Part shown: piece after piece, positions 41,072 through 53,320 of the stretch | How positions within the stretch are numbered: the stretch's first letter is position 1 | How the letters are laid out: each line of letters starts with the position of its first letter | Origin: Giesbergeria sp. | GTDB taxonomy: Bacteria > Pseudomonadota > Gammaproteobacteria > Burkholderiales > Burkholderiaceae_C | Length of the DNA stretch: 64,000 bases | Direction of reading: 5' to 3' | NCBI GenBank assembly: GCA_017985015.1 | Contig: JAGNYI010000012.1 | Location: forward strand, 18,980-82,979 | Translations under genes and position numbers: made by a program | Notes under the pieces: model-generated | Seen by the model: only the letters and a program-made list of their open reading frames with translations | Database searches by the model: none | Told to the model about the DNA's origin: nothing

Positions 41072-42385
41072 ATGGCAGTCACCGTTGAAACCCTCGACAA
41101 GCTCGAACGCAAGATCACCCTCAATCTGCCCTTGTCGGCCATCCAGGGCGAGGTGGAAACTCGCCTCAAGCGTCTGGCACGCACCGTCAAGATGGACGGT
41201 TTTCGTCCCGGCAAGGTGCCGATGAACGTGGTTTCTCAGCGTTATGGCTATTCGGTGCAGTACGAAGTGCTCAACGACAAGGTGGGCGAGGCTTTTGCCC
41301 AGGCGGCCAACGAAGCGCAACTGCGTGTGGCGGGCCAGCCGCGGATCACTGAAAAGCAGGATGCGCCCGAAGGCGAAGTGTCCTTTGACGCCATCTTCGA
41401 GGTCTACCCCGAAGTGAAAATTGGCGACCTGGCCGACGCCGAAGTGGAAAAACTCTCGACCGAAGTGACCGACAGTGCGATTGACAAGACGGTAGACATT
41501 CTGCGCAAGCAGCGCCGCAGCTTCGCACAGCGCGCGCTGGACGCCGCCGCCCAGGACGGCGACCGCGTGACGGTGGACTTCGAAGGCAAGATCGACGGTG
41601 AAGTCTTCCAGGGCGGCAAGGCCGAAGACTTCCAGTTCCTGGTTGGCGAAGGCCAGATGCTCAAGGAATTCGAAGACGCCGTGCGCGGAATGAAGCCGGG
41701 TGAGAGCAAGACCTTCCCGCTGGCCTTCCCCGAGCAGTACCACGGCAAGGATGTGGCCGGCAAGACAGCCGATTTCCTGGTCACGGTCAAGAAGATCGAA
41801 GCGGCTCACCTGCCGGAAGTCAACGACGCTCTCGCCAAATCGCTCGGCATCGCCGACGGCACGGTCGCCGGCCTGCGCGCCGACATCAAGACCAACCTGG
41901 AGCGCGAGGTGAAGTTCCGCCTGCTGGCACGCAACAAGCAAGCCGCCATGGACGCGCTGCTGTCCAAGGCCGAGCTCGACCTGCCCAATGCCAGCGTGGA
42001 AGCCGAGATCGACCGCCTGCGCGAGGCTGCGCGCGCCGACCTCAAGCAGCGCGGCATGAAGGATGCTGACAAGGCCGAAATCCCTGCCGACGTCTTTCGC
42101 CCGCAGGCCGAGCGCCGCGTTCGCCTGGGCCTGGTGGTGGCCGAACTGGTCAAGGCCAACAGCCTGCACGCCAAGCCCGAGCAGCTCAAAGCCCATATCG
42201 ACGAACTGGCTGCCAGCTATGAGAAGCCAGAAGATGTCGTGCGCTGGTACTTTGGCGATCGCCAGCGCCTGGCCGAAGTCGAAGCGGTGGTGATCGAAAC
42301 CAACGTGGCCGACTATGTGATGGGCAAGGCCAAGGTCAACGACAAGTCCGTCAGCTTCGAAGAGTTGATGGGCCAGCAGGGCTGA
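41072..42385 (+). CDS. tig: trigger factor
   Basis: 437 aa ribosome-bound chaperone and prolyl isomerase. N-terminal ribosome-binding domain with [20 protein letters not shown] (the GFRxGKxP signature); FKBP-type domain about residues 160-245 ([40 protein letters not shown]); helical C-terminal domain to residue 437. The ATG follows an AGGAG. It heads the classical tig-clpP-clpX-lon order, each with its own intergenic signals. Confidence 0.97.
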   Translation: MAVTVETLDKLERKITLNLPLSAIQGEVETRLKRLARTVKMDGFRPGKVPMNVVSQRYGYSVQYEVLNDKVGEAFAQAANEAQLRVAGQPRITEKQDAPEGEVSFDAIFEVYPEVKIGDLADAEVEKLSTEVTDSAIDKTVDILRKQRRSFAQRALDAAAQDGDRVTVDFEGKIDGEVFQGGKAEDFQFLVGEGQMLKEFEDAVRGMKPGESKTFPLAFPEQYHGKDVAGKTADFLVTVKKIEAAHLPEVNDALAKSLGIADGTVAGLRADIKTNLEREVKFRLLARNKQAAMDALLSKAELDLPNASVEAEIDRLREAARADLKQRGMKDADKAEIPADVFRPQAERRVRLGLVVAELVKANSLHAKPEQLKAHIDELAASYEKPEDVVRWYFGDRQRLAEVEAVVIETNVADYVMGKAKVNDKSVSFEELMGQQG

Positions 42386-42435
42386 TCTCTGCCGGTTTTT
42401 GGGCGCTCGAACGCGAGCGCCAGAATAAACAGGGG

Positions 42436-42463
42436 CTTGTGCTTTCGGGCATGAGCCCCAACT
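42436..42463 (+). promoter_or_regulatory. possible sigma-32 promoter of clpP
   Basis: CTTGTGC, 13 bases, CCCCAACT resembles the heat-shock consensus CTTGAAA-N13-15-CCCCATNT, with mismatches in both boxes. 38 bases upstream of the clpP start codon. Upstream, after tig, is a perfect hairpin GGCGCTCG-AACG-CGAGCGCC without a T-run. Confidence 0.4.
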
Positions 42464-42501
42464 CGTTTCTGGGTACAGTACCCGCCTGATCTGGAGAAAA
42501 A

Positions 42502-43110
42502 ATGAGCGCACTGGAAACACAAGCCTTGGGCATGGTCCCCATGGTGATCGAGCAGTCGGGCCGCGGCGAGCGGTCTTACGACATTTATTCGCGCCTGTTG
42601 AAAGAGCGCGTTATCTTTCTGGTGGGCGAGGTCAACGACCAAACGGCCAACCTGGTGGTGGCGCAGCTGCTGTTTCTGGAGAGCGAAAACCCGGAGAAGG
42701 ACATTTCGTTCTATATCAACTCCCCGGGTGGCAGCGTGACGGCAGGCATGGCTATCTTTGACACCATGAATTTCATCAAGCCCGATGTCTCGACGCTTTG
42801 CTGCGGTTTTGCAGCCAGCATGGGGGCCTTTCTGCTAGCGGCTGGTGCCAAGGGCAAGCGTTTGTCGTTGCCGAACTCGAAAATCATGATCCACCAGGTG
42901 CTGGGCGGCGCCCGCGGCCAGGCGACGGATATTGAAATTCACGCGCGCGACATTCTGCGCACCAAGGACCAGATGAACCGCATCCTGGCTGAGCGCACGG
43001 GCCAGACGTTGGAAAAAATCAAGCAGGACACCGAACGCGACTACTTCCTCACGGCAGACGAAGCCAAGGACTATGGGCTGATTGATCAAGTGATCTCCAA
43101 GCGCGCCTGA
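42502..43110 (+). CDS. clpP: ATP-dependent Clp protease proteolytic subunit
   Basis: 202 aa serine protease of the 14-mer ClpP chamber. Catalytic triad Ser106 (GFAASMGAF), His131 (IMIHQVLGG) and Asp180 (DTERDYF), with the spacing of E. coli ClpP. Substrate-binding YINSPGGSV is also intact. Works with ClpX, encoded next. The start [17 protein letters not shown] includes the short propeptide region. Confidence 0.98.
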   Translation: MSALETQALGMVPMVIEQSGRGERSYDIYSRLLKERVIFLVGEVNDQTANLVVAQLLFLESENPEKDISFYINSPGGSVTAGMAIFDTMNFIKPDVSTLCCGFAASMGAFLLAAGAKGKRLSLPNSKIMIHQVLGGARGQATDIEIHARDILRTKDQMNRILAERTGQTLEKIKQDTERDYFLTADEAKDYGLIDQVISKRA

Positions 43111-43130
43111 ACGCTTTTCCCTGTTGCTAG

Positions 43131-43162
43131 AACGGCGTTTCCCGGCGCGGGAAGCGCCGTTT
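43131..43162 (+). terminator. hairpin between clpP and clpX (partial terminator)
   Basis: AACGGCGTTTCCC pairs with GGGAAGCGCCGTTT across a GGCGC loop; it is followed by only a short T-rich stretch. It may attenuate clpP transcription or protect the mRNA end. Confidence 0.5.
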
Positions 43163-43214
43163 GCATTTCGTTATCATTCCTTTCACTTTTCACCGAATAC
43201 AAGGCAACGTTCCC

Positions 43215-44480
43215 ATGGCCGAGAAAAAAGGCTCCTCCAGCGAAAAAACGCTTTACTGCTCGTTCTGCGGCAAGAGCCAGCATGAGGTGAAGAAGTTGAT
43301 CGCCGGACCATCGGTCTTTATCTGCGAAGAATGCATTGACCTGTGTAACGAGATCATCCGTGACGAGCTGCCTGCGGCGGACACCGAGCGACTGGCGCGC
43401 AGCGAACTGCCCACCCCTGCCGATATCAAGGCCAATCTCGACAATTACGTCATCGGGCAGGAGGTCGCCAAGCGCACGCTGGCGGTGGCGGTGTACAACC
43501 ACTACAAGCGCCTGCGCTACAAAGACAAGGCGGGCAAGGACGACGTTGAACTCTCCAAAAGCAATATTTTGCTGATCGGCCCGACGGGTTCGGGCAAGAC
43601 GCTGCTGGCCCAGACCCTGGCGCGCATGCTCGACGTGCCCTTCGTGATGGCGGACGCCACCACGCTGACCGAGGCGGGCTACGTTGGCGAAGACGTCGAA
43701 AACATCGTGCAAAAGTTGCTGCAGAGCTGCAACTACGAGGTGGAGCGCGCCCAGCGTGGCATCGTCTACATCGACGAGATCGACAAAATCTCGCGCAAAT
43801 CCGACAACCCCAGCATCACGCGCGACGTCTCAGGCGAAGGCGTGCAGCAGGCCTTGCTCAAGTTGATTGAAGGCACCATGGCCAGCGTGCCGCCCCAAGG
43901 CGGGCGCAAGCACCCGAACCAGGATTTTCTGCAGATCGACACGACCAACATCCTGTTTATCTGTGGCGGGGCCTTTGCGGGCCTGGAAAAGGTCATTGAA
44001 AACCGCACCGAGGCTTCGGGCATCGGTTTTGGCGCCGCAGTGAAAAGCAAGAAACAGCGGGCACTGTCGGAAGTGTTCCAGGACATCGAGCCGGAAGACT
44101 TGATCAAGTTTGGTCTGATTCCCGAGCTGGTGGGGCGCATGCCGGTGGTGACGGCTTTGGCCGAGCTGCATGAAGAAGCTTTGGTGCAAATCCTCACCGA
44201 GCCCAAAAACGCGCTGGTCAAGCAGTACAGCAAGCTGCTCGCCATGGAAGGCGCGGAGCTGGAGATTCGCCCGGCCGCGCTCAAGGCCATTGCCCGCAAG
44301 GCGCTGGCCCGCAAAACGGGTGCGCGCGGCCTGCGCTCCATCTTGGAGCAGACCTTGATCGGCACCATGTTCGACCTGCCCAACAGCAGCAATGTGGAAA
44401 AAGTGGTGGTGGACGAGTCAACCGTCGAAGAAAACAAGCCCCCACTGCTGGTCTACCGCGAAGCGGCCAAAAAGGCCTGA
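43215..44480 (+). CDS. clpX: ATP-dependent Clp protease ATP-binding subunit ClpX
   Basis: 421 aa AAA+ unfoldase delivering substrates to ClpP. Zinc-binding domain with C15, C18, C37 and C40 ([16 protein letters not shown]). Walker A GPTGSGKT near residue 121, Walker [10 protein letters not shown], the pore-loop GYVGEDVEN and sensor region GKKH-like [28 protein letters not shown] is seen as [15 protein letters not shown]. Start [12 protein letters not shown] follows the clpP gap of 104 bases. Confidence 0.98.
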   Translation: MAEKKGSSSEKTLYCSFCGKSQHEVKKLIAGPSVFICEECIDLCNEIIRDELPAADTERLARSELPTPADIKANLDNYVIGQEVAKRTLAVAVYNHYKRLRYKDKAGKDDVELSKSNILLIGPTGSGKTLLAQTLARMLDVPFVMADATTLTEAGYVGEDVENIVQKLLQSCNYEVERAQRGIVYIDEIDKISRKSDNPSITRDVSGEGVQQALLKLIEGTMASVPPQGGRKHPNQDFLQIDTTNILFICGGAFAGLEKVIENRTEASGIGFGAAVKSKKQRALSEVFQDIEPEDLIKFGLIPELVGRMPVVTALAELHEEALVQILTEPKNALVKQYSKLLAMEGAELEIRPAALKAIARKALARKTGARGLRSILEQTLIGTMFDLPNSSNVEKVVVDESTVEENKPPLLVYREAAKKA

Positions 44481-44511
44481 GCGGCCGGGCCGCATTGCTT
44501 TGCGAGTGCGG

Positions 44512-44541
44512 CTTGAAAATTCCTGTCTTCGGACCATATTT
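44512..44541 (+). promoter_or_regulatory. sigma-32 (heat-shock) promoter of lon
   Basis: A perfect -35 CTTGAAA (44512-44518) is followed 13 bases later by GACCATATTT (44532-44541), close to the -10 consensus CCCCATNT. It lies 25 bases upstream of the lon start codon. lon is heat-shock controlled in many proteobacteria, which supports the call. Confidence 0.8.
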
Positions 44542-44565
44542 CCAGGACCCTCATTAAGGAACCCG

Positions 44566-46995
<2,430 letters not shown>

Positions 46996-47079
46996 TCTGC
47001 TCTGCAGATGAGTCCAAAAATTGCGCTACAATTTCAGCCTGCCAGCACAATTGTTCTAGAATAGTAGGCTGCAGACATC

Positions 47080-47155
47080 GCGGGAATAGCTCAGTTGGTA
47101 GAGCGCAACCTTGCCAAGGTTGAGGTCGAGAGTTCGAGACTCTTTTCCCGCTCCA
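47080..47155 (+). tRNA. tRNA-Gly (anticodon GCC), copy 1
   Basis: 76 bases including CCA. Acceptor GCGGGAA/TTCCCGC, anticodon loop TTGCCAA, T-arm AGAGTTCGAGACTCT. Identical to copy 2 at 47399-47474. AT-rich sequence with TAGAAT (47057-47062) lies upstream as a possible -10. Confidence 0.97.
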
Positions 47156-47166
47156 GATTTTTGAGA

Positions 47167-47193
47167 AAAGGGAAGCGCAAGCTTCCCTTTTTT
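47167..47193 (+). terminator. rho-independent terminator between tRNA-Gly and tRNA-Cys
   Basis: AAAGGGAAGC-GCAA-GCTTCCCTTT followed by TTT. A perfect 10-bp stem, 11 bases after tRNA-Gly copy 1. Confidence 0.85.
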
Positions 47194-47209
47194 GCGAAAC
47201 AGGGCTTTG

Positions 47210-47283
47210 GGCGCGGTAGCAAAGCGGTTATGCCCCGGATTGCAAATCCGGTTAGCGCGGTTCGACTCCGCGCCGCGCCTCCA
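47210..47283 (+). tRNA. tRNA-Cys (anticodon GCA)
   Basis: 74 bases including CCA. Acceptor GGCGCGG/CCGCGCC, anticodon loop TTGCAAA (GCA), T-arm GCGGTTCGACTCCGC. The 115 bases after it hold no gene; TTGATGTAGAATTT inside that gap may be part of a promoter for tRNA-Gly copy 2. Confidence 0.97.
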
Positions 47284-47398
47284 GATTTTCTGCAAGCGGC
47301 CTTCACTGTTTGTGGAGATCAGCGAAAAGTTGATGTAGAATTTAGGGCTTGTCGATACGCTGCTTTTCTGATGTCAAGCGGCGAATAGCCAAGCCAAT

Positions 47399-47474
47399 GC
47401 GGGAATAGCTCAGTTGGTAGAGCGCAACCTTGCCAAGGTTGAGGTCGAGAGTTCGAGACTCTTTTCCCGCTCCA
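47399..47474 (+). tRNA. tRNA-Gly (anticodon GCC), copy 2
   Basis: Identical in all 76 positions to copy 1, and likewise followed by an AAGGGAAGC hairpin terminator. Confidence 0.97.
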
Positions 47475-47480
47475 GTTCAA

Positions 47481-47507
47481 AAAAGGGAAGCTTCGGCTTC
47501 CCTTTTT
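47481..47507 (+). terminator. rho-independent terminator after tRNA-Gly copy 2
   Basis: AAAAGGGAAGC-TTCG-GCTTCCCTTTT with one further T; same stem as the terminator after copy 1 but with a TTCG loop. Confidence 0.85.
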
Positions 47508-47601
47508 CGTTGGTCGCCGCAGAATGTTGGCTCCTGTGCCGCGCGTGCGTTGCACGGCCGCTTGTGCAAGGTTACGCTGCAGGTCGGCCCGGCTTTCGAG
47601 T

Positions 47602-47693
47602 GCCCCGATGGTGAAATTGGTAGACACTGCGGACTTAAAATCCGCCGCTTCTCGAAAGAGGGCGTGCCGGTTCGACCCCGGCTCGGGGCACCA
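47602..47693 (+). tRNA. tRNA-Leu (anticodon TAA)
   Basis: Acceptor GCCCCGA/TCGGGGC, anticodon loop CTTAAAA (TAA), long variable arm, T-arm GCCGGTTCGACCCCGGC, encoded CCA. It ends 13 bases before the following coding sequence. Confidence 0.97.
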
Positions 47694-47706
47694 CCAAGAA
47701 TCAATC

Positions 47707-48351
47707 ATGTCAAATTTCAACGCTCCCTTCGAAATCCATCTGCACGGCGATGTCCCGCTGCGACCTGAAGTCGCCTATGAGCAGTTGCAGGAAGCACTCA
47801 AGCCGCTCTGGAAGTATTCGGGTGCGCGCTCCCTGGCCGATGGCGCAGCCAGTGCCTATGAGGAAGAGCCCGGCATTGAGTTTGATGCCAAGCGCCATGT
47901 TCTGCAGATGTGCTGGACGGTGCGCGGCGACGAGGATTTCCGCCAGTCGCTCGACGAAATGTGCATGAACCTCAATGACCTGGCCGATCAGGGTGCGGCC
48001 ATCGAGGTCACTTTCTACGACGTCGAATTTGACGAAGACGACGAAGAGGAAGAGGGCGACTCGCGCGACGATTTCACCATCGTCTTCGTTGGACCCACGC
48101 CCGCCGCCATCATGCAGGTGCAGCGCGATCTATTGGTGCAGGATGTCGTCAACATGATGGAGCGCCATTTCGATGGCGCCGAATTGGGCGGCGTGGTGGC
48201 CGAGATCGACAAGCTCTTCACCCAGCGCTTCGACGCGCTGGTCAACTCCCTTGAAATCGGCCGGCCCCCGCGCGGTCCTGGTGGTTCGGGGGGCGCTGGT
48301 GGCAGCCACGGTGGTGGTGGGGGTGGCCGCCGCCCACGCCACCTGCACTGA
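47707..48351 (+). CDS. conserved acidic protein of unknown function (DUF6806-like) with Gly-rich tail
   Basis: 214 aa. I do not know a function. It starts MSNFNAPFEIHLHGDVPLRP, has a soluble alpha/beta-looking core (residues 1-185) with the very acidic stretch FDEDDEEEEGDSRDD around residues 114-128, and ends in a low-complexity tail of Gly, Arg and His (PPRGPGGSGGAGGSHGGGGG then RRPRHLH). The core pattern looks like a family restricted to Burkholderiales, which I associate with DUF6806, without certainty. The start lies right after tRNA-Leu, so it may share the tRNA transcript. Confidence 0.7.
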   Translation: MSNFNAPFEIHLHGDVPLRPEVAYEQLQEALKPLWKYSGARSLADGAASAYEEEPGIEFDAKRHVLQMCWTVRGDEDFRQSLDEMCMNLNDLADQGAAIEVTFYDVEFDEDDEEEEGDSRDDFTIVFVGPTPAAIMQVQRDLLVQDVVNMMERHFDGAELGGVVAEIDKLFTQRFDALVNSLEIGRPPRGPGGSGGAGGSHGGGGGGRRPRHLH

Positions 48352-48595
48352 GACTAGAAACGGCAATTGATCGCTTGTTATCGTTTGGAAAGCCGCATGG
48401 TGATTGGTATGGTTGGCGGTGCGGGCGCTCACCTGTGGGCTGAACAGCGCTATGCACCCACCAGTACCACGCTGGCCGCACCATGCGGCGTTGCTCGTCC
48501 TTGCGCACAGGAGTGCGCTGCGTCCTCGCGCCTTGCCTGGCACGCCCATCGCGGCACTGGCAGGCGCATCCAACCGCCGTTTCTAGGCTGAGCCG
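48352..48595. other. intergenic region, no supported gene
   Basis: 244 bases with several short overlapping frames on both strands, none with family-like sequence. A frame ending at 48591 has an initial MVIGMVGGAGAHLWAEQR but turns into a Cys/Arg-rich sequence and is not called. Confidence 0.4.
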
Positions 48596-49159
48596 TTGAA
48601 CGCCAAGCTACCGCTGCTTTCCCGCTTGCTGGGGGCCTATCCGGCGTCACTGCAGGGCCAGGTTGGGCAATTGCTGGCCGGCGAAGGCGAGGCGTTGGCC
48701 GGTGTGCTGCTGCGCAAATACCCCGAAGTGCACCGGGTACGCAGCGACAAAGCTTTGTTCGACTACGTGGCGGATCTCAAGGCGCGCTATTTGCGCAGCA
48801 CGCCGCCGCTGCACAAGGTGCTGTTCGACAACAAACTGCATGTGCTTCGCCATGCGCTCGGCCTGCATGTCAGCACGGCCCGCGTCCAGGGAAATCGGCT
48901 CAGTACCCGGCGCGAAATCCGCATTGCTTCGCTGTTTCGGCAAGTACCGGAAGACTTTTTGCACATGATCGTGGTACATGAGTTGGCGCACCTGCGCGAA
49001 TCTGAGCACGACAAGGCGTTCTATCAGCTGTGCGAGCACATGGAGCCGCGCTACCACCAGCTTGAATTCGATCTGCGGACCTACCTGGTGTACTGCGAGC
49101 ACAGTGGCAAGCGTCTATGGATGCAGGATACTCCTGAAAAGATAGCTGGAAACGATTGA
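48596..49159 (+). CDS. YgjP-like (M48-type) metallopeptidase
   Basis: 187 aa. The zinc motif HELAHLRESEHDKAF (His128-Glu129...His132) followed by FYQLCEHMEPRYHQLEFDLR matches the YgjP/WLM group of small cytoplasmic metallopeptidase-like proteins, whose substrates are unknown. The start is a TTG (MNAKLPLLSRLLGA), because no ATG or GTG stands at a suitable place. The 3' end enters a dispersed repeat copy that supplies the last residues and the stop. Confidence 0.82.
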   Translation: MNAKLPLLSRLLGAYPASLQGQVGQLLAGEGEALAGVLLRKYPEVHRVRSDKALFDYVADLKARYLRSTPPLHKVLFDNKLHVLRHALGLHVSTARVQGNRLSTRREIRIASLFRQVPEDFLHMIVVHELAHLRESEHDKAFYQLCEHMEPRYHQLEFDLRTYLVYCEHSGKRLWMQDTPEKIAGND

Positions 49160-49184
49160 TGCGTAAGCGCTAGATGGTGATTTG
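49134..49184 (+). repeat. dispersed 60-bp palindromic repeat, copy between the metallopeptidase gene and murI
   Basis: GATAGCTGGAAACGATTGAT then GCGTAAGCGCTAGATGGTGA; it overlaps the 3' ends of both convergent genes. Confidence 0.7.
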
Positions 49185-50081
49185 ACTCAATTTTTTGCCG
49201 TGCGCGGCCAGCGTGCGTGCACGAGCGCTCAGGCCCAGCCAGCGCAGCACAGCCATGTCGAGCGGCGCTGCTGAGCCGGTGGTCAGGAGGCAAACGTCTG
49301 CGTGCTTGGGGAGGGTGTCCAGCGGTTGCAGGCAGCCAGCATTGGCTAGCAGGCGGCGCGTCTGGCGGGCCACCGGCTCGCCGGTGCTCAGAATCTGTAC
49401 CTTGGGCCCCAGCAGTTGCTGCAGCACTTCCTGCGCAAACACATAGTGGGTGCAGCCCAGAACCAGCGTATCGGTCTCGCCCGCCTTTTCGCCCCAGGGG
49501 CCCAGGGCCTTCACGTAGCGGCGGCACAGCTCCAGCGTCTTTGCCGCATCAGCGGCAGAGTCTTGCGGGGCGCAGGCCGCCTGGGCTTCGATGGCGCTGG
49601 CCAGGCCGTCGCAGGCCTGTATCCGGCACTGTACCTGCGGCGGCAAGGCAGCGATCAACCGCTCAAACCGTGCGCTGGAGACGGTTCCGCGGGTGGCCAT
49701 GACGGCGATATGCCCTGTATGCGTGGCGCTGGCGGCGGGTTTGAGGGCGGGTTCCACGCCTACCAGCGGTAACCGCGGGTAGCGCTGGCGCAAGCTGTCC
49801 ATGGCGGCGGCCGTGGCCGTATTGCAGGCCACCACCAAGGCCTTGGCGCCATGCTGTTGCACGAGGTAGCGGGCGACGGTATGGGTGCGCCGCGCCACGA
49901 ACGCATCGCCTCGCTCGCCGTAGGGCGCGTGGCCGGTGTCGGCCAGATAGACGAAGCGCTCGGCGGGCAACTCGGCGCGCAGCGCCTGCAGCACGCTCAG
50001 GCCGCCAATGCCGCTGTCGAACACGCCGATGGGCGCATCGGACGCAGAGGCTACAGAGGAGGGCGCAGACACGCCGGGCAA
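49170..50081 (-). CDS. murI: glutamate racemase
   Basis: 303 aa. Converts L- to D-glutamate for peptidoglycan. The two catalytic cysteines are C86 (VVACNTATA) and C210 (LVLGCTHY); IGVFDSGIGGLSVLQAL and YLADTGHAPYGER are the other family blocks. The frame opens with TTG (MPGVSAPSS); a GTG three codons later (VSAPSS) is an alternative, so the exact start is uncertain. It is only 7 bases after fumA and is probably co-transcribed with it. Confidence 0.93.
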   Translation of the reverse strand: MPGVSAPSSVASASDAPIGVFDSGIGGLSVLQALRAELPAERFVYLADTGHAPYGERGDAFVARRTHTVARYLVQQHGAKALVVACNTATAAAMDSLRQRYPRLPLVGVEPALKPAASATHTGHIAVMATRGTVSSARFERLIAALPPQVQCRIQACDGLASAIEAQAACAPQDSAADAAKTLELCRRYVKALGPWGEKAGETDTLVLGCTHYVFAQEVLQQLLGPKVQILSTGEPVARQTRRLLANAGCLQPLDTLPKHADVCLLTTGSAAPLDMAVLRWLGLSARARTLAAHGKKLSQITI

Positions 50082-50088
50082 ACCCCGT

Positions 50089-51636
50089 TCAGGCGCTCGT
50101 CAGCTCGATGAACTCACCGGCAGCGATGCGCTTTTGCCATGCGGCCGGGCCGGTGGTATGGACGCTGGTGCCGCCCGCATCGACGGCGACGGTGACGGGC
50201 ATGTCGACCACGTCGAACTCGTAGATGGCTTCCATGCCCAGGTCTTCAAAGCCCACCACCTTCGCGTGCTTGATGGCCTTCGAGACCAGGTAGGCGGCGC
50301 CGCCCACGGCCATCAGGTAGGCCGACTTGTGATTTTTGATGGCTTCGATGGCCACCGGGCCGCGCTCGGACTTGCCGATCATGGCGATCAGGCCGGTTTG
50401 CGACAGCATCATCTCGGTGAACTTGTCCATGCGCGTGGCCGTGGTGGGGCCGGCAGGGCCGACGACTTCGTCACGCACGGGGTCCACCGGGCCAACGTAG
50501 TAGATGGCGCGGTTGGTGAAGTCGACGGGGAGCTTCTCGCCCTTGGCCAGCATCTCCTGAATGCGTTTGTGCGCGGCATCACGCCCCGTGAGCATCTTGC
50601 CGTTGAGCAGCAGCGTTTCGCCGGGCTTCCAGCTTGCCACCTCGGCGGGGGTCAGCGCATTGAGGTCGATGCGCCGGCTCTTTTGCGTGTCGGGCAACCA
50701 TTGCACCTTGGGCCAGAGGTCGAGCGAGGGCGGGTCGAGGTAGACCGGGCCCGAGCCGTCCATGACGAAATGCGCATGGCGCGTGGCGGCGCAGTTGGGG
50801 ATCATGGCCACGGGCTTGCTGGCGGCGTGCGTGGGGTACATCTTGATTTTCACGTCGAGCACGGTGGTCAGGCCGCCCAGGCCTTGCGCGCCAATGCCCA
50901 GCGCGTTGACCTTGGTGAACAGCTCCAGGCGCAGCTCCTCGGTTTGCGTCAGCGGCTCGCCGCGCGAGGACTTGGCCTGCAGCTCGTACATGTCCAGGTC
51001 GTCCATCAGGCTTTGCTTGGCCATCAGCACGGCCTTTTCTGCCGTGCCGCCGATGCCGATGCCCAGCATGCCCGGCGGGCACCAGCCGGCGCCCATGGTG
51101 GGCACGGTTTTCAGCACCCAGTCGATCACGCTGTCGCTGGGGTTGAGCATGATCATCTTGCTCTTGTTTTCCGAGCCGCCGCCTTTGGCTGCAACGGTGA
51201 TGTCGAGTTTGCCGCCCGGCACAATCTCGGTCACGATGACGGCCGGCGTGTTGTCCTTGGTGTTCTTGCGGGCAAACAGCGGGTCGGCCACGATGCTGGC
51301 GCGCAAGGTGTTGTCCGGGTGGTTGTAGCCGCGGCGCACGCCTTCGTTGATGGCGTCGTCCAGGCTGCCGGTAAAGCCTTCCCAGCGCACGTCCATGCCC
51401 ACCTTGAGGAAGACGTTGACGATGCCCGTGTCCTGGCAGATCGGCCGGTGCCCGGTGGCGCTCATCTTGCTGTTCGTCAAAATCTGCGCCATCGCGTCCT
51501 TGGCGGCCGGGCTTTGTTCGCGCTCGTAGGCACGGGCCAAATGGGCGATGTAGTCTGCCGGGTGGTAATAGCTGATGTATTGCAACGCAGCAGCGACGGA
51601 TTCAATCAGGTCTTCTTGGCGAATGAGGGTGGTCAT
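50089..51636 (-). CDS. fumA: class I fumarate hydratase
   Basis: 515 aa. Oxygen-sensitive [4Fe-4S] fumarase interconverting fumarate and malate. Cluster-binding and substrate blocks: [57 protein letters not shown] and, in the C-terminal beta domain, [20 protein letters not shown] and [20 protein letters not shown]. Start [15 protein letters not shown]. Divergent from fumC, the oxygen-stable class II enzyme, with 170 bases between. Confidence 0.96.
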   Translation of the reverse strand: MTTLIRQEDLIESVAAALQYISYYHPADYIAHLARAYEREQSPAAKDAMAQILTNSKMSATGHRPICQDTGIVNVFLKVGMDVRWEGFTGSLDDAINEGVRRGYNHPDNTLRASIVADPLFARKNTKDNTPAVIVTEIVPGGKLDITVAAKGGGSENKSKMIMLNPSDSVIDWVLKTVPTMGAGWCPPGMLGIGIGGTAEKAVLMAKQSLMDDLDMYELQAKSSRGEPLTQTEELRLELFTKVNALGIGAQGLGGLTTVLDVKIKMYPTHAASKPVAMIPNCAATRHAHFVMDGSGPVYLDPPSLDLWPKVQWLPDTQKSRRIDLNALTPAEVASWKPGETLLLNGKMLTGRDAAHKRIQEMLAKGEKLPVDFTNRAIYYVGPVDPVRDEVVGPAGPTTATRMDKFTEMMLSQTGLIAMIGKSERGPVAIEAIKNHKSAYLMAVGGAAYLVSKAIKHAKVVGFEDLGMEAIYEFDVVDMPVTVAVDAGGTSVHTTGPAAWQKRIAAGEFIELTSA

Positions 51637-51806
51637 GGCGGGGAATGCTGTGGGAGGGGCGCGAAAGATGGAATTATCGCGCCGCTGCCTTGCGCAGGGC
51701 TGTCGCTGTCCTTTCTGGAGCCGCCTCTGCAAACGGCATTGCCTCGCGCGCGCTATGCTGGTGGGGGGCCGCCGTGCCGGCCTTTGCACCGCCAAGGAAC
51801 TCTGCC

Positions 51807-53204
51807 ATGCCCAATTTTCGTCCCCCCGCCACGCGCACCGAGCGCGACACCTTTGGTCCGATCGAGGTGCCGGCAGACCGCCTGTGGGGCGCGCAGACCC
51901 AGCGCTCGCTGCAGCACTTCGACATCTCGGGCGAGCGCATGGCCCCCGAGTTGTTGCGCGCGCTGGCGCAGGTCAAGCGGGCCAGCGCCTATGTGAATCG
52001 GTCGCTGGGGCTGCTGGACGCCGCCAAGACCACGGCCATCGTCGCGGCGGCCGATGAGGTCATTGCCGGGTGCCACGCGGACGAGTTTCCGCTGGTGGTT
52101 TGGCAGACCGGCTCGGGTACGCAGACCAATATGAACATGAACGAAGTGCTGGCCAACCGCGCCAGCCAGTTGCTCGGTGGTGCCCGCGGTGAAACGCGGT
52201 TGGTGCACCCCAACGACGAGGTGAACAAAAGCCAGTCGAGCAACGATGTGTTCCCCACCGCCATGCATGTGGCCGCGGTGGATGCGCTGGTGCGCAGGCT
52301 TTTGCCCGCGCTCCAGGCCTTGCGCACCACGCTGGGAAACAAAGCCGAGGCGTTTTCCGATATCGTAAAAATTGGCCGCACCCACCTGCAGGACGCCACG
52401 CCGATCACGCTGGGTCAGGAGATTTCGGGCTGGGTGGCGCAGTTGCACCATGCCGAGCAGCATGTGCGTGCGGCCTTGCCGCACTTGGGCGAACTGGCGC
52501 TGGGCGGCACCGCCGTGGGCACCGGCCTGAACGCGCCGCAGGGCTATGCCGTGGCGGTGGCACAAGAGCTGGCGGACCTGACCGGCCTGCCGCTGTGCAC
52601 CGCGCCCAACAAGTTCGAGGCGCTGGCCAGTTGCGATGCGTTGGTGCAGGCGCATGGCGCGCTCAAGGGGCTGGCCGCCAGCCTGATGAAAATCGCCAAC
52701 GATGTGCGCTGGCTGGCCAGCGGCCCACGCAGCGGCCTGGGCGAAATTGCGATCCCCGAGAACGAGCCGGGCTCCTCCATCATGCCCGGCAAGGTCAACC
52801 CCACGCAGTGCGAGGCGCTGACCATGCTGTGCTGCCAGGTGCTGGGCAACGACGTGGCCATCAATATCGGCGGCGCGTCGGGCAACTTCGAGCTCAATGT
52901 GTTTCGCCCCATGGTGATCCACAACTTTTTGCAAAGTGTGCGCCTGCTGGCGGACGGCATGGCCAGCTTTGACCACCACTGCGCGCAGGGCATTGAGCCG
53001 CGCCGCGAACGCATTACTGAGCTGCTGGAGCGTTCGCTGATGCTGGTGACGGCCTTGAACCCCCACATCGGCTACGACAAGGCCGCCCAAATCGCCAAGG
53101 CGGCGCACAAAGGGGGCTTGAGCTTGCGTGAAGCCGCGGTGGCCAGCGGACACCTGACGGCGGAGGAATTCGACGCCTGGGTACGGCCGGAAGAAATGGT
53201 CTAG
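51807..53204 (+). CDS. fumC: class II fumarate hydratase
   Basis: 465 aa. Iron-independent fumarase of the aspartase/fumarase superfamily. Signature [17 protein letters not shown], substrate regions [17 protein letters not shown] and [15 protein letters not shown], and [18 protein letters not shown]. Start [20 protein letters not shown] is right before the conserved [15 protein letters not shown]. Having both fumarase classes side by side would keep the TCA step running under oxidative stress or iron shortage (inference). Confidence 0.96.
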   Translation: MPNFRPPATRTERDTFGPIEVPADRLWGAQTQRSLQHFDISGERMAPELLRALAQVKRASAYVNRSLGLLDAAKTTAIVAAADEVIAGCHADEFPLVVWQTGSGTQTNMNMNEVLANRASQLLGGARGETRLVHPNDEVNKSQSSNDVFPTAMHVAAVDALVRRLLPALQALRTTLGNKAEAFSDIVKIGRTHLQDATPITLGQEISGWVAQLHHAEQHVRAALPHLGELALGGTAVGTGLNAPQGYAVAVAQELADLTGLPLCTAPNKFEALASCDALVQAHGALKGLAASLMKIANDVRWLASGPRSGLGEIAIPENEPGSSIMPGKVNPTQCEALTMLCCQVLGNDVAINIGGASGNFELNVFRPMVIHNFLQSVRLLADGMASFDHHCAQGIEPRRERITELLERSLMLVTALNPHIGYDKAAQIAKAAHKGGLSLREAAVASGHLTAEEFDAWVRPEEMV

Positions 53205-53281
53205 TGGTTCCCCCGCGATCCCAGCTGGTGGCCCCGATGGCGTCAGGGCCAATGGCGCAGCCGCCGCGTGCCGCGTTACAC

Positions 53282-53308
53282 TAAAGATTCCTTTTTCATG
53301 AATCTTTA
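53282..53308. promoter_or_regulatory. NsrR-like operator
   Basis: Perfect 9-bp palindrome arms TAAAGATTC and GAATCTTTA with 9 bases between. The 23-base core AAGAT-N13-ATCTT has the architecture of NsrR sites (AAGATGCATTT...). It lies 13 bases upstream of the DUF2249 start codon, in position to block transcription. NsrR senses nitric oxide. Confidence 0.6.
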
Positions 53309-53320
53309 AATTCCTGCACC

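Noticed and set aside
48367-48591. Small ORF between the acidic protein gene and the metallopeptidase gene
   Set aside because: Composition becomes Arg/Cys-rich and two other frames are equally open; no ribosome binding site is visible.
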